Source: Arctopsyche grandis
Taxonomy: Eukaryota > Arthropoda > Insecta > Trichoptera > Hydropsychidae
Length of the DNA stretch: 64,000 bases
Reading direction: 5' to 3'
Assembly (NCBI RefSeq): GCF_051622035.1
Contig: NC_135360.1
Span: forward strand, 25,743,206 to 25,807,205
Below are positions 23,297-35,953 of the stretch, piece after piece. The notes under the pieces were generated by a model. It was not told where the DNA came from. It made no database searches and was given only the letters and a program-made list of their open reading frames with translations. Each line of letters starts with the position of its first letter. The stretch's first letter is position 1. A program made the position numbers and the translations under genes.

Positions 23297-23945
23297 GGAC
23301 TACTAGTCATATGTGAACCGGTCACAGGACGGGTCTACGTGACGAGACAGAATGTTAAATTACAAAAAACACAAATATCGGAAGTCAAAGATCGAAAATC
23401 GAAAGATCTTAAGTCGAATGATCAAAAAAAAGGGTGCATGGTAAACGGTACATACTCACTAAATTTACGCGAGCAGGGTACAACAGCAGCAAGAGGAACA
23501 TGCTTTTCCTCCCGTATTCTGCGCGCGCACATTAATACGGGAGGAAAAGCCTGCTCCTCTTGTTCCTGTTGTATCCTGCTGGCGCAAATTAAGTGAGTAT
23601 GTACCGTTTACCATGCACCATTTTTTTTATCTTTCGACTTAAGATCTTTTGATTTTCGATCTTTGCCTTCCGATATTTGCGTTTTCTGTAATTTAATATT
23701 CTGTCTCGTCACGGAGACCGTCACAGGACAACCGGTCGTTCTAGATCGATCACACGTGATCACCCGTCACACTAAAACTGGTCACGAGAAAACTGGTCAC
23801 ACCAAAAATTCGACCAATTTTTAAGTTTTGGGTGTTTTCTCGTGACCAATTTTCGGGTGTGACCAGTTTTCTCGTGACCAGTTTTGCGTGACGGATGATC
23901 ACGAGTGACCGATCTAAAGCGACCGGTTCACATTTGACTAGTAAT
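23297..23945. mobile_element. foldback element A (interrupted)
   Basis: The outer arms ACTAGTCATATGTGAACCGG (from ~23302) and the complementary arm ending near 23942 pair over more than 20 bp with one mismatch. Inside, GGTCACGAGAAAACTGGTCAC-like motifs are repeated in both orientations. Element B interrupts it. A shorter copy lies at 27570-27732. Confidence 0.75.
23331..23719. mobile_element. foldback element B, Mutator-like by its 10-bp TSD
   Basis: 389 bp with very long inverted arms (nearly the whole element pairs) centred on a CGCGCGCACATTAAT apex near 23520-23537. Ends are GGGTCTACGTGACGAGACAG and CTGTCTCGTCACGGAGACC. The 10 bp GTCACAGGAC flank it on both sides (23321-23330 and 23720-23729). 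Long TIRs with a 9-10 bp duplication fit Mutator-like elements. No gene inside. Half a copy occurs at 40147-40358. Confidence 0.8.
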
Positions 23946-24208
23946 CACTAGTCACCGGAGCCTGAGGGGGCCGTGTATTGTTCAAAGGTTGTAAATGCAT
24001 TGTTAAAGTTTTGCCGAACAATGGATAGCACTGTGACTATCCTACCTCTAGTAATCACCAAACCGGTAATCATTTACTACATTTCTAGCCTCAAATCGTA
24101 TGTAGAATCGATACAAATTGGATGAAGTGCTGTACTTGTGTGATAAAAAAGTGTCTTTACATGATGAAGAGTAAAATGTTGAGAATTGGTCTTACTTGCT
24201 ATGTTCCA
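23946..24208. other. unassigned intergenic sequence
   Basis: No coding frame, repeat or RNA gene recognised between element A and the next MITE. Confidence 0.4.
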
Positions 24209-24280
24209 TGGGTTCGATGATCATTGGTCACAAAGCGCTCCCCCAAAAGTCACTAAAATCTCTATAACGGAACATCTGGC

Positions 24281-24531
24281 GGTAAAAGTCGGAATTCTCG
24301 ACTAGGCGAAGACCGCTAGGCTCGGAAGCAAGGCTCGGTCGACCCGAATATTTCCGTACGCTACCCAACCGTCCGAAATTATAGTATATGTCGGAGTATT
24401 TCATTCGGTAAAAGTCGAGTTAATTCAGGGCACGGCAATACTAGAGTACTCGCAAAGAGCAGCCAATCACAGGAAAGAGCTGGTCGACCGAGCCTAGCGG
24501 GTCCGCCTCGTCGAGAATTCCGACTTTTACC
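24281..24531. mobile_element. hAT-type MITE with 21-bp TIRs
   Basis: 251 bp. Perfect 21-bp inverted ends start GGTAAAAGTCGGAATTCTCG (24281 and, complemented, ending 24531). CATCTGGC is duplicated exactly on both sides (24273-24280, 24532-24539). The 8-bp duplication suggests a hAT-type transposase. The ends do not obey the hAT YARNG rule, so the superfamily is open. Confidence 0.85.
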
Positions 24532-24562
24532 CATCTGGCAGCTGAAAAGTCCATCATACTTA

Positions 24563-25639
24563 TATGGAGGATGAATGAATGAGACGACTGGCATGTTGAT
24601 GCACGTGTTTATTATATGACAGCTGAAGACAGAGTGAGTAGTGGCTCTCCGAACCCAGCCGGGTTGGTCCCCACTCGCAGGAAGGCAACCAAACTCGACC
24701 ATGTCGTATAAGCGAGCCGCCACATCACTCCCCCCCAGCATCAGCGATACCAAAATTACAAAGAAACAAATTTTACAAAAGAAAAAAATTATTGTTACAC
24801 AAAGAGAAAAAAAAATTATTGAGTGGGGAGAAAGAAATTGTTGACGTGGGTCATCCGCTGTGTAGGTGTACCGCCCTGAATGGTCGGTACATTCGAGGGC
24901 GGTAACGTCGCGAGCAGGACGGTGGCTGGTCCGATGGTCGCGCCGATGCGATGCTGCGGCGGCGCCGCTCTTCCGAGGCTGATGTCGGTTGGTGGGGCGG
25001 CGGGGGCGGCAGGGGCATCGATGTGGTTGATGATACTCCGAGCTGGACTGTGAGTCGTTGTGGCTCGTGGAGGTGTTGTAGCGCTACCGCCCGTCTCGGC
25101 GTGACGACGCTCGTGGGGACGGACGGGGCCTTGATGATGATGATGGTGCTGAGGTGGTGTATATCTTGTGGTGCTGGATGACCGTTCTATGTGTAGTGGA
25201 TCGCGCATGACTCCACATCCAGCTGTCAAGATCGTCGTCTCATTCGCTCCCCCATTTTTTTAAAGCACCTGTCATCGACGTTGTGGCTGGACTCCAGTCG
25301 ATAGGTAGGTAGGTAGGTAGCCGTGTCTGCTCGTTTATTGTCACCCGCGGGCCGCGACGCGTGTTGATGGCGATGGGGGCGCGGCGGGTAGCTTCCCCGC
25401 CTGGCTCGGCGAGGCAGGGATGAGCGGCATGTTGAAATTGATCGAGGCTGCGTGACTCGATGTCGGGGGTCACCAGTTATGGAGGATGAACGAATGAGAC
25501 GACTGGCATGTTGATGCACGTGTTTATTATATGACAGCTGAAGACAGAGTGAGTAGTGGCTCTCCGTACCCAGCCGGGTTGGTCCCCACTCGCAGGAAGG
25601 CAACCAAACTCGACCATGTCGTATAAGCGAGCCGCCACA
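24563..25639 (-). mobile_element. TRIM-like mini LTR retroelement, copy 1
   Basis: Two 162-bp direct repeats (24563-24724 and 25478-25639) differ at only a few bases and read TGTGGCGGC...CCTCCATA on the minus strand. Inside the 5' LTR is a primer-binding-site-like ACTGGTGACCCCCGACATC (minus, ~25459-25477). Next to the 3' LTR is a purine tract GCTGGGGGGGAGTGA (minus, 24725-24739). The LTR has an ATAATAAA poly(A) signal. CTTA flanks both sides (24559-24562, 25640-25643). The ~750-bp GC-rich interior encodes no gag or pol, so it must depend on another element's proteins. The 4-bp duplication points to a gypsy-like integrase. Confidence 0.88.
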
Positions 25640-25753
25640 CTTACAATAACTATGCGGAATATTTACAATGCCAAATATTCCGCATTCTCGGTTTTCATAG
25701 CAAAAATTGTCTTTGTGACCATCGCAATGCGACTAATAATCCAATTACCGTTC

Positions 25754-25922
25754 CATGGGTTCGGTGATTATTCCGCAAAAAGCGATCTCGCGCAAGTCAG
25801 TAAAATCTTATTCATCGAACATCTGGCACCCAAAAACTCCATCAATCCATCACATGCGAAATATTGTACTATCGAGAACTATTGTACTGACGACAAGACC
25901 AATAATCCGTTTACCGTTCCAT
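25754..25922. mobile_element. CATCTGG MITE, second copy
   Basis: Starts GGTTCGGTGATTATTCCGC, includes AGTAAAATCTT, CATCGAACATCTGGCACC and ATCGAGAAC, and ends with the complement of GGTAAACGGATTATTGG. It abuts the end of the preceding copy. About 170 bp, no gene. Confidence 0.65.
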
Positions 25923-26029
25923 GATTTATGGTGTTTGATACTTAAAAACAGGACTCCGACTCCGATAAGATCGCGAAGATAAGTAATGCTGGGTCAGATT
26001 TCTTTGTCTTCAAGACACATGTTTTATCC
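25923..26029. other. unassigned spacer carrying the TRIM target
   Basis: Short spacer whose last bases GTAT are duplicated by TRIM copy 2. It continues in sequence style beyond that element at 27125. Confidence 0.4.
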
Positions 26030-26033
26030 GTAT

Positions 26034-27120
26034 TATAGGGGATGAACGAATGAGACGACTGGCATGTTAATGCACGTGTTTATTATATGACAGCTGAAGA
26101 CGGAGTGGGTAGCAGCTCTCCGAACCCAGCCGGGTTGGTCCCCACTCGCAGGAAGGCAACCAAACTCGACCATGTCGTATAAGCGAGCCGCCACATCACT
26201 CCCCCCCCAGCATCAGCGATACCAAAATTACAAAGAAACAAATTTTACAAAAGAAAAAAATTATTGTTACACAAAGAGAAAAAATTATTACGTGGGGAGA
26301 AAAAAAATTGTTGACGTGGGTCATCCGCTGTGTACATAGGTGTACCGCCCTGAATGGTCGGTAGATTCGAGGGCGGTGACGTCGCGAGCAGGACGGTGGC
26401 TGGTCCGATGGTCGCGCGTGTTGCGATGCTGCGGCGGCGCCGCTCTTCCGAGGCTGATGTCGGTTGGTGGGGCGGCGGGGGCGGCAGGGGCATCGATGTG
26501 GTTGATGATACTCCGAGCTGGACTGTGAGTCGTTGTGGCTCGTGGAGGTGTTGTAGCGCTACCGCCCGTCTCGGCGTGACGACGCTCGTGGGGACGGACG
26601 GGGCCTTGATGATGATGATGATGATGGTGCTGAGGTGGTGTATGTCTTGTGGTGCTGGATGACCGTTCTATGTGTAGTGGATCGCGCATGACTCCACATC
26701 CAGCTGTCAAGATCGTCGTCTCATTCGCTCCCCCATTTTTTAAAAGCACCTGTCGTCGACGTTGTGGCTGGACTCCAGTCGATAGGTAGATAGGTAGGTA
26801 GCCGTGTCTGCTCGTTTATTGTCACCCGCGGGCCGCGACGCGTGTTGGTGGCGATGGGGGCGCGGCGGGTAGCTTCTCCCGCCTGACTCGGCGAGGCAGG
26901 GATGAGCGGCATGTTGAAATTGATCGAGGCTGCGTGGCTCGATGTCGGGGGTCACCAGTATAGGGGATGAACGAATGAGACGACTGGCATGTTAATGCAC
27001 GTGTTTATTATATGACAGCTGAAGACGGAGTGGGTAGCAGCTCTCCGAACCCAGCCGGGTTGGTCCCCACTCGCAGGAAGGCAACCAAACTCGACCATGT
27101 CGTATAAGCGAGCCGCCACA
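26034..27120 (-). mobile_element. TRIM-like mini LTR retroelement, copy 2
   Basis: LTRs at 26034-26195 and 26959-27120 are each 162 bp and look identical, implying recent insertion. GTAT is duplicated outside (26030-26033, 27121-27124). The interior closely matches copy 1, with small differences in a GATGATGATG run, TAGGTAGG runs and the region near 26410. The same primer-binding-like and purine tracts are present. An open minus-strand frame of ~140 codons rich in His/Pro/Ala is not conserved in frame with copy 1, so I do not call it a gene. Confidence 0.88.
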
Positions 27121-27124
27121 GTAT

Positions 27125-27349
27125 GTTGACCTGTCTTTAGGACACGTGTTTCTAAACATCGTTAATTTAAGAATGCGGTCAATGCAGATACAATGTATCC
27201 TTACACGCGTGCCGTGTGCAGATGTCTTTGTCTACAGGACGCGTGCTAGATCTATTTCGTTCATTTTACGATCGACCGATGAACTCTTTCTTCTGGAAAT
27301 AGTCAAAGGAGACGTTGTCCTCGAGTAGTGATTAGTTCTGCAATTTTGT
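27125..27349. other. unassigned spacer
   Basis: No gene or repeat recognised. Two similar short stretches, TTTAGGACACGTGTTTCTA and CTACAGGACGCGTGCTAGA, occur ~100 bp apart. Confidence 0.35.
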
Positions 27350-27353
27350 ATAT

Positions 27354-27515
27354 TGTGGCGGCTCGCTTATACGACATGGTCGAGTTTGGTTGCCTTCCTG
27401 CGAGTGGGGACCAACTCGGCTGGGTTCGGAGAGCCGCTACTCACTCTGCCTTCAGCTGTCATAAATAAAACACGTGCATTAACATGCCAGTCGTCTCATT
27501 CGTTCATCCTCCATA
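27354..27515 (+). mobile_element. solo LTR of the TRIM family
   Basis: A single 162-bp LTR, TGTGGCGGC...CATCCTCCATA on the plus strand, is flanked by ATAT on both sides (27350-27353, 27516-27519). It is most simply explained by LTR-LTR recombination after a third, oppositely oriented insertion. Confidence 0.9.
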
Positions 27516-27569
27516 ATATGAACGATAATGATGCCATCGTAAGACTTGTGTATTGTTGTGAAGGTAAAA

Positions 27570-27732
27570 GGACTACTAGTCATATGTGAACCAGTCACAG
27601 GACAACTGGTCGCTCTAGATCCGTCACACGTGATCACCCGCCACACTAAAACTGGTCACGAGAAAACCGGTCACACCCAAAAATTCGACCAATTTTAATT
27701 TTGGGTGTGACCAGTTTTTTCGTGACCAATTT
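27570..27732 (+). mobile_element. element A, shortened copy
   Basis: GGACTACTAGTCATATGTGA, then the GGTCACGAGAAAAC and TTTTGGGTGTGACCAG motifs of element A at 23297-23945, but without insert B and lacking the far arm. It shows the left part of A in uninterrupted form. Confidence 0.75.
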
Positions 27733-28126
27733 CACCGGAGTTCGGTGCAAACGATCGAAAAGTGCCAGACAGATTGAACCACAGATTAACTGGATGGCTG
27801 CTTTAAACGCAATTCTCAACTTCACGAATGAAAAATTGCACATCAGATGACGAGTAACCTTTCGATGTGCACAGATGCAATTATTAAAATGATAATTATC
27901 AAAATTGAGTTGGATCTTTCTGGCGAGTTTAAAAAGGAAAAATTCGGAACTAAAGTATCAGAAGCACAACGTATACAGGGTAGGTATGTCGGGACTTCGG
28001 GTAGATTTCACTTAGTGTAAGTGCGAGCAGTGCGCACGCATAAGGTACACGTGTCGTTAATCTGTGGTACAGTCTGTCTGGCGCTTTTTGATCGTTTGCA
28101 CCGCATCGATTTCACCGTTGTGAAAT
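27733..28126. mobile_element. inverted-repeat element C
   Basis: Arms at ~27740-27792 and ~28060-28118 pair over roughly 55 bp (GGTGCAAACGATCGAAAAGT, CCACAGATTAAC and complements). CACCG occurs outside both. No coding potential. Superfamily not identified. Confidence 0.7.
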
Positions 28127-29577
28127 ATATGAGATCACTGGTTTTGATTCGGAATAGCACAAGTTGTGCTATATTCCTACAACACTATTACATGAAAGTT
28201 CAATCGACAGGAGCTTTGAGATCCTTGGCGTGTTTTTTTTTACATAAACAATACTAATACATGCAATTTTTAAAATCGATATCATGTTGTGACTATAAAC
28301 GTCACATGAAAAGCAGCTGATGGTTTTAGGCGTATTTAACAGCTGATCTCCAATTAAGGCATTATTCTATTGAAATAAATTTTGAATTGGAAATATCGCT
28401 CGCAAACTCAAATGATAAGAACGCTTTCGGTTCATAGACGCGATAACGATTGCTACGGCCTGCTGTTAATAATAAATAGGGGTGATCGGTGTTAGTGTTG
28501 GTGTGTGCGTGTGCGTGTGCGTGTGCCCGAGTTTGTGCTGCGGCTCTCGCCGTGGTGCTCTTCGTGGCCCCCCACGGCAACCCCTCGCTTCGTCCTCCCC
28601 CTCTGCGAAACGTCACCACGACCCCTCTCCCTCCCCCTCCCTCTCCGTTACGTCAACCCCACAACCACAACACCAGCTCGTCAGCTCGTCAGCTCGTCAG
28701 CTCGTCAGCTTGTCAGCTTGTCAGCTTGTCACACACTCCAGACCTGCTACTTCGGTAAACATCACCGCCTACCGGGCCAACACTATATACCTTCTAAACC
28801 TGACGTCTTCATGTATAATATCATCTCTCACAACACGTTCTTAAATTTTTACGCATTCATACCATACTATATTGTGCAAAATATTCGCTGAAGATTTTTC
28901 ATGATTTCATCCGTCAGATCTGACATAACCTCTAAAATTAATATGAACAGTATAATTTATATTAAAGATTTGATTTGATTCATTTTTATTATCATGTTAA
29001 TTTAAACTCAATTATGTAGATATATTTTGATATTTATCTTGATTAAATGTTCATGACTCATTTTTTTTCAATTCAAGCAGATTTTAGTTGTTGAAACCTT
29101 GCATCGTTCAGTTTTATTCGCCACAATTAATTTAACATAAAAAGTTACGTATGGATGGTTTTTATGTCACTTTTACAATGTTTGATTGTGTGATGCGTGA
29201 TTTGAGTGCTACTTGCGGTTGCCGGAAATTTATCTTATGCTATCAAATGTAAAAAAAATTCATCACTATTAGTAAACATTAATTGTTTTAACTTGTGGAA
29301 GTTGTACTGTTAAGATAATTAATAACATTGCAATTGCCATCCTTATGTTTGCACAAATGAATCATCATTTAATCTACAATGTCGATATCGTATTTATCAT
29401 GTGTATGTTTTTGTTTATTCCAATTTCAGATATCCAACATGTTTAACACGCGCTTGAAAGTGAACCACAGATTCGTTGAAGAGTGAGAATAGATAGATAT
29501 AGAAGACTTTGAAATGTTATTGTCAGATTCGTAACATATTTTAAATTTTGCTCAGAGTTAACATTACCCATAGCAAA
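28127..29577 (+). other. Crk upstream region
   Basis: A GT-rich run at 28492-28528 and a C-rich stretch to ~28660 come first. AT-rich DNA follows from ~28760. A possible non-coding 5' exon is 29431-29482, between TTCCAATTTCAG and GTGAGA. A 28-bp hairpin, GGAATAGCACAA with its complement, lies at 28149-28176. No protein gene is credible here. Confidence 0.4.
28675..28731 (+). repeat. 9-bp tandem repeat
   Basis: About seven consecutive AGCTCGTC/AGCTTGTC units of 9 bp (the first four with CTCG, the rest with CTTG). Confidence 0.9.
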
Positions 29578-30827
<1,250 letters not shown>

Positions 30828-33800
30828 AATTCTCCAATCATCACAACACTTGTACATACTAGTATTTTTTTTAATATATATATAATAAGTATGCTCTATT
30901 CATACAGATATATTATGTATTATTATTTTTTTGTGGTAATTTTGTTCATAAACACGTTATTTTTAACCTTTGTATATTGTTTGTAAACAGAACTTCGATT
31001 ACATACTATTCGAAAGTAGGTGCGAGTGTATTTATTTAAATATAGTACGTAGGGCTATATACAAAACGGGACAGGTTGAATTCCGCTCCGTAAGGCAGTC
31101 CTTATACTGAAAAATCAGACCGACAAGTTTGTATTTAATTTGTGTTTAACACAGTAGTAAGTATAATTGCATGATATTCATGTTGTTTGAACTCTTTTCA
31201 CCTGATATACATATGTCTTTGAAATGTAACACATTTTTTCGAATTAACAAAAGACGGAATGTAATATGTGTTTTAAATTAGTAACGCTAACGCTTACACA
31301 TCCCAAAATACGCAAATCGTCCACGGAGAAGGATGTGCTTATTGAGCTATATTGATTTGTTTTTCGTGTATGGGTATTTGAGCATTAAATTGATCGTGAT
31401 TCACCGTAGCACACCATGAATTGAGATTTTTTTTACATTTGTTAAATGTATAATTATTTTCCAATTAGTCATTTAGTTTTATGCAGAAAATTCTACAGTA
31501 GAAGCAATTATTGAATTTATCTAGTTATTTACACGTATGTATAAATGATATATTTTTTAAACTTTTATAAACGTAATAGTGTTGTACAAAATTTATTGCA
31601 AGAATTCCATTGTTTGTTTTTTTTTTCTTTTTTATCGACGTACTTCGTTATTAATATAAAAATATAATTTACGGTATCATTCACGTTTCGTTCTTCATGT
31701 TTCTGATATGTAACATTTTTTGTTGTATCGTTGGGTTTGTATGATAATATTGCATATAATGTAATGTGGATAAATAACTTAATCTATATTCAGTTTCAAT
31801 TTCATAATATTTGGAATTTGTCATACACTAATCTTCTACTTAAAATTAATGGCTCGTACATACATACAGGTCTGTTACCGAGAGTTGGCGCGAACAAATT
31901 CACTCATTTTGTGTCGGTGAATAGGTGTATAGCATGCTGTTGCACTGCATTCAATAGTAAAAAGACGCTCTGTCCCTTTCGCACGATTCTGAGTAGGTGG
32001 ACGCGCCAACTCTCAGTAACAGACCTGTTTATACATATATGTTTAATAATATGCATTTTTTTTATGCAATAGATGTTTTTTTGACTGATAAGCCTTGTGA
32101 ATAATCAGCAGTTTAATTTTATATTAACATAAATATAAAAATTTCGTTTCTATTTTGTACATGTATATATTTGCGTTTATATGTAAGGGTGCCATTGTTA
32201 ATCAATATTTATTTAGTTGTTTGAATATTCTATATTATATTTTTATTATACATGTGAATATGTGGCTATTCAAAACAAACTTATTATTTCATTTGTTTGA
32301 ATTTATTTTCTTAATCATTCTGCGGTACATATTACTTTTTTTTTTGTGTCAATTTAATCTTTTGAATTTGGGAGTAATATAATCCGTTTTATTTTTAATG
32401 TGAATTCTGTCGTGTTGGTGCTGTATGTTATTATTTCAATTGTGATTTTTTTATGAACCGTATGTATTAGAATTCATTCTTATAACAGCATTATTAATTG
32501 TAAGATCATTATACAAATAGTGGTTGCTGTAGATGTCGATAAATTATTGAGTAATTCTAAGTTGCAGCTACTATCCAAAATATTTTATATCATACATGTA
32601 CTTTATGAAATATTTTATTTTGCATATACCTATTGACTTGTTTTTATAGAGATTTTAATTTTTATATTATAAATTGAAAAGGTAAAATTCAAACTGTCCT
32701 ACAAAAAAGCTTGAACTGAAACATCAATTATTTTTATATTTTTAGTCATTTAATTAAAAGTGTTATATGAAATTCACTATATGCATAGCTTAGTGTTGAA
32801 AAGTCCCCCCCCCCCCCTCCCACTGTACGTCCTTCATACATTAGAATAAAATAACCTATTGTCATAAATATATTGCATAATCCCGCCAAATGTATGATTT
32901 CTGGCAAACATACTTTGAATGTTCATTATTCATATTAGATAAGAATAAAAACCAAATTTTGCAACTTACAAGAAAAACTATTTTTATCTTTAGGGTTAAG
33001 CGCGTAAAGAAATTAAGTACTATGATCATGAGATATTAATTATAATATGAATCTATTTGCTAAAAGAAAATTAAATTTATTGTGAGATTTTGTAGGCACT
33101 ATAAATCGACAAGTGATATAGAAATAAATGTGGGAACAAGGAATTGAGATTTCACCTTAAATACATTTTAACATTGTGCATAATCTTTCCAACCCCAATA
33201 TTTGATTCTCAAATACTGCATTTACAATGAAATTCTTATAATTTAACTTTTTTGTTTGAAGTTTGTTAGTTCTAGGCAAAAATTTATTTAACCTTAAAGA
33301 TAATCAAAATTTCGTATTTATATTTCAAAAATTATATCATAAGATATGAAAGAAATACTGTGAAAACGTCAACATTGAATTGCTCATCAAATCTTATTAT
33401 GTCTTAAAAGTTGATACGTATTTCTCATGCTTCTGTGACTCATAGAAAGAATATTCATATACCCTATTTAACCATTAAAATGCATACATTTATTTGTTCT
33501 ATCGATTAATTGTATATTTGTAGTATGCCATTTATAAATTTAGTGCTAATCTTGACATACATATTTACAAAACGCGTAAACAAAAAGGTTTTCCGGCGTG
33601 GTGGTATGCAAAATAGCTATGTATAATTTCTCGAATATAAATATAAATATTATCAGGATTAAAAATATACATATTGGCCAGTAAAATATATTTTTATAAG
33701 TTTTGAGCACAGTTTTAAAAATCATATTCAACTAAATTGTCGGTTTATTAACACTTTTAGGGGTGTCGAGTAATGATAATTTTCATATTGTTTGCAATTA

Positions 33801-34389
33801 AAAGTGTTCCAAATTTTTTTGGACGTATTAATATTAATATATATTTTTGTTTGAATGTGATTTCATGTTGTAATAAATTTAAACATTAAATGTGGCTAAA
33901 CTTCACAATAGAAATAGTAATATTATCCGAAATCAGATAATAATTTTATACCTTGTGAAATAATAAGCAATAATATATGTAATGGTTGTTTTATTTATCC
34001 TCAAATTATTTTACTGGAATCCCAAACTAATTACTGCATACATATGTATGTATGTATGTCCCACAAAAACATGGTTTACGAAAACACGATCAAAATATTG
34101 AATGTATACGTATATAAATGAATGTTTTGTATGTACATATGTTTGTTTTTCTGCTATACAAGTTCACTGTTTTCAACTTGGCCTCTACACAAGCTTTTTT
34201 TTTATTTTCAACTCCCTAAACAAGTGCCAGCTAGTAATAGAATATAATACAAACACTACTCGGTTTCATTAATAGACCAAACATCTGGTTTTTACCTATA
34301 TTTTATCAATACATAGTTGCTATAAATGCTAAATATACTTATATATTTCAAAATTTATCAAATACACTTATAAATATGTGGGTTAATTT
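30828..34389 (+). other. Crk 3' UTR and downstream AT-rich DNA
   Basis: AT-rich, non-coding. A plausible poly(A) signal AATAAA is at 32845-32850, just after a poly(C) run (32807-32817). Others follow at 32943 and near 33122. Apart from the MITE at 31867 I see only short CATA/TATG microsatellites. Confidence 0.45.
31867..32027. mobile_element. 161-bp MITE
   Basis: Inverted ends starting CAGGTCTGTTACCGAGAG, about 26 bp with one mismatch at the far end (ending 32027). The flanks are CATA-rich on both sides, so the target duplication is ambiguous. The GGTCTG terminus resembles those of the Harbinger-type elements at 35162 and 36303. Confidence 0.75.
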
Positions 34390-34664
34390 TCATTTAAAGT
34401 AATGTTTCCCAGCCGGGGACAAATTATGCACAGTTATTGGGATAAAAGTAAAGGACTGTTTACAAATCTAATATATAATTTCGAAATAGATGAATGTATC
34501 TTTGGTTGGGAACTGTTGGAAAAGTTTCTATGTCGACGATTCGATTTGTTTTTTTTCGATTCAAATAAATTTAATAAAAAACAAATGAATATTTACTATT
34601 AGATTCGCCATGTTTAAGCTGTTTATATTACAAATACTGAGCGAAGCCGGGTAAAACCACTAGT
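34390..34664 (-). mobile_element. CTAG-type element fragment
   Basis: Read on the minus strand it begins ACTAGTGGTTTTACCCGGCT at 34664, the CTAG...CCCG start shared by several elements here. The left limit is uncertain. Confidence 0.45.
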
Positions 34665-34820
34665 ATTTTATATTTAATAAATAAATTTATATTTTACCAT
34701 GGTGCAATTGCAGGCTGCCTCAAAGCTATGGTTTTTTTAAACTTGCAAGTACATAAATTTATTGATTATAAATTTAAAATTATATTAAAATAGTAGGTAG
34801 ATTGATTGCCAGTTTGATGA

Positions 34821-35018
34821 GGAACCGTTTCAACAATTAAATCAGACAAATTGGCAAACTCTGATAAGACACTATCGACTTTGAGTCACAAATATCCAAG
34901 TCTGACCAACAGCAATGCAAAAATACCCTGAATAAATTCCTTTCAATCGAGTTCAAGCCAGGGCTTGAATTCAGGGCTTCGCGGTGGTTAGCTTTAATGC
35001 AACCACCGAGCTGTTATA
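34821..35018 (-). mobile_element. tRNA-like SINE
   Basis: On the minus strand the head carries AGCTCGGTGGTTGCATTAA (A-box-like) and GAATTCAAGCCC (B-box-like). The body AGTCACAAATATCCAAGTC and tail end GGTTCC (as GGAACCGTTTCAACAA on the plus strand) are shared with copies at 53580-53960 and 55811-55973. About 200 bp. Confidence 0.6.
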
Positions 35019-35161
35019 CTGGTTCGGTGATTAATCCGCAGAAAACGATCTCGCGCACGTCACTAAAATCTCGATCACACAACATCTGGCACTCGAAAAT
35101 TCCATCCGTCAAGATTTACCCACGTTAAATATCATACTAACGAGACTCGAGTGCCTGATAA
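35019..35161. mobile_element. CATCTGG MITE, fragment
   Basis: Contains GGTTCGGTGATTAATCCGC, GATCTCGCGCACGTCACTAA, ACATCTGGCACTCG and CGAGACTCGAGTGCC in family order. It is cut at its right side by the Harbinger-type element. Confidence 0.65.
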
Positions 35162-35953
35162 AGGTCTGTTCATACCTAGTCGGCACGAACCGACTTCAGC
35201 AGGTATCCGGCCGTACGAAAAGTATTCTTTGGTACATTTTGTATGGGTATGTTCATTTCAACCGTCACGTTTACGCCACGGCAGGCTTACAGCAGTACCC
35301 GACATTTCTTGTTCATACCTTACAGCAACATCCGTCAACGTATCGTATCCGTTTTTTTGGCCATCGTGGAAATATACACGCGAATTACGTGCCATGAGTC
35401 TGCCGCTTTGCTGTTTTGGACCAATTATTGATAGTGACAGTTGACAGCTGTTCAATCTTTCGACATGGTTTTGGCGCAAATATTTAAATTTTTTACGGAA
35501 ATATTTAAAAAAAAATTGTCCATCATCCACAAGCTCCTTATACAGTGTCCAAAACTCTCCTTCGGTTTTTCTATTTTTTAACATGGGATGCACATAAAAA
35601 CGCCTCCGTGTTTTTTATTGCCTTCTTGAGCTTCTTCTTCCAACAACAGCGCGATTATACATAATTTTTCGTTCGATAAACGCCGAAACATTTTTTCTGA
35701 CTTGTATTCTGACGCGTAGCTACGAATACACGTGTATGCATTCATATTGAAAGTACTCGACAATACGACGTAAGCAATATTGCGCCGTATCGTCATGGTC
35801 TCTAATGTATAAGTAAGCCGATTTTGCCTTGCACTCGACCAAATTGCTGTAAACGTGACGTGACCGCGACGTGTAGGTAGATATGAATAGAAATGTAATA
35901 AAATGGCATATTTGAAACGGAGTCGTGCAGTGCTGTTAAGTATGAACAGACCT
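35162..35953 (-). mobile_element. PIF/Harbinger-like element, deleted
   Basis: 792 bp with ends AGGTCTGTTCATAC and GTATGAACAGACCT. Flanks are TAA on the left and TTA on the right, compatible with the 3-bp TWA target of PIF/Harbinger but not identical. It contains the start of a Harbinger transposase on the minus strand. The catalytic core and the Myb-like partner gene are absent, so it is non-autonomous. Confidence 0.7.
35450..35691 (-). pseudogene. Harbinger transposase N-terminal fragment
   Basis: Starting at a Met at 35691 (MFRRLSNEKL), the frame runs to an A-rich spot near 35610. It then shifts to one reading RRFYVHPMLKNRKTEGEFW and LVDDGQFFFKYFRKKF, wording characteristic of the N-terminus of PIF/Harbinger nucleases. 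Nothing after ~35470 resembles the DDE domain. Homology is called by eye. Confidence 0.65.

Larger units (their letters stand above)
24209..25753. mobile_element. CATCTGG MITE, split by two later insertions
   Basis: Pieces 24209-24280, 24540-24562 and 25644-25753 together match the uninterrupted copy at 43017-43209 (reversed), with ATAACGGAACATCTGGC, AAAGTCCATCATACT, CCAAATATTCCG and GCAATGCGACTAATAAT in order. The gaps are the 251-bp MITE at 24281 and the TRIM at 24563. Terminal stretches GGTTCGATGATCATTGG and its approximate complement are the presumed inverted ends. Confidence 0.8.

Noticed and set aside
26321..26749. His/Pro/Ala-rich 142-codon frame in TRIM 2 as gag
   Set aside because: The frame is not maintained in copy 1 and shows no capsid or zinc-knuckle motif.
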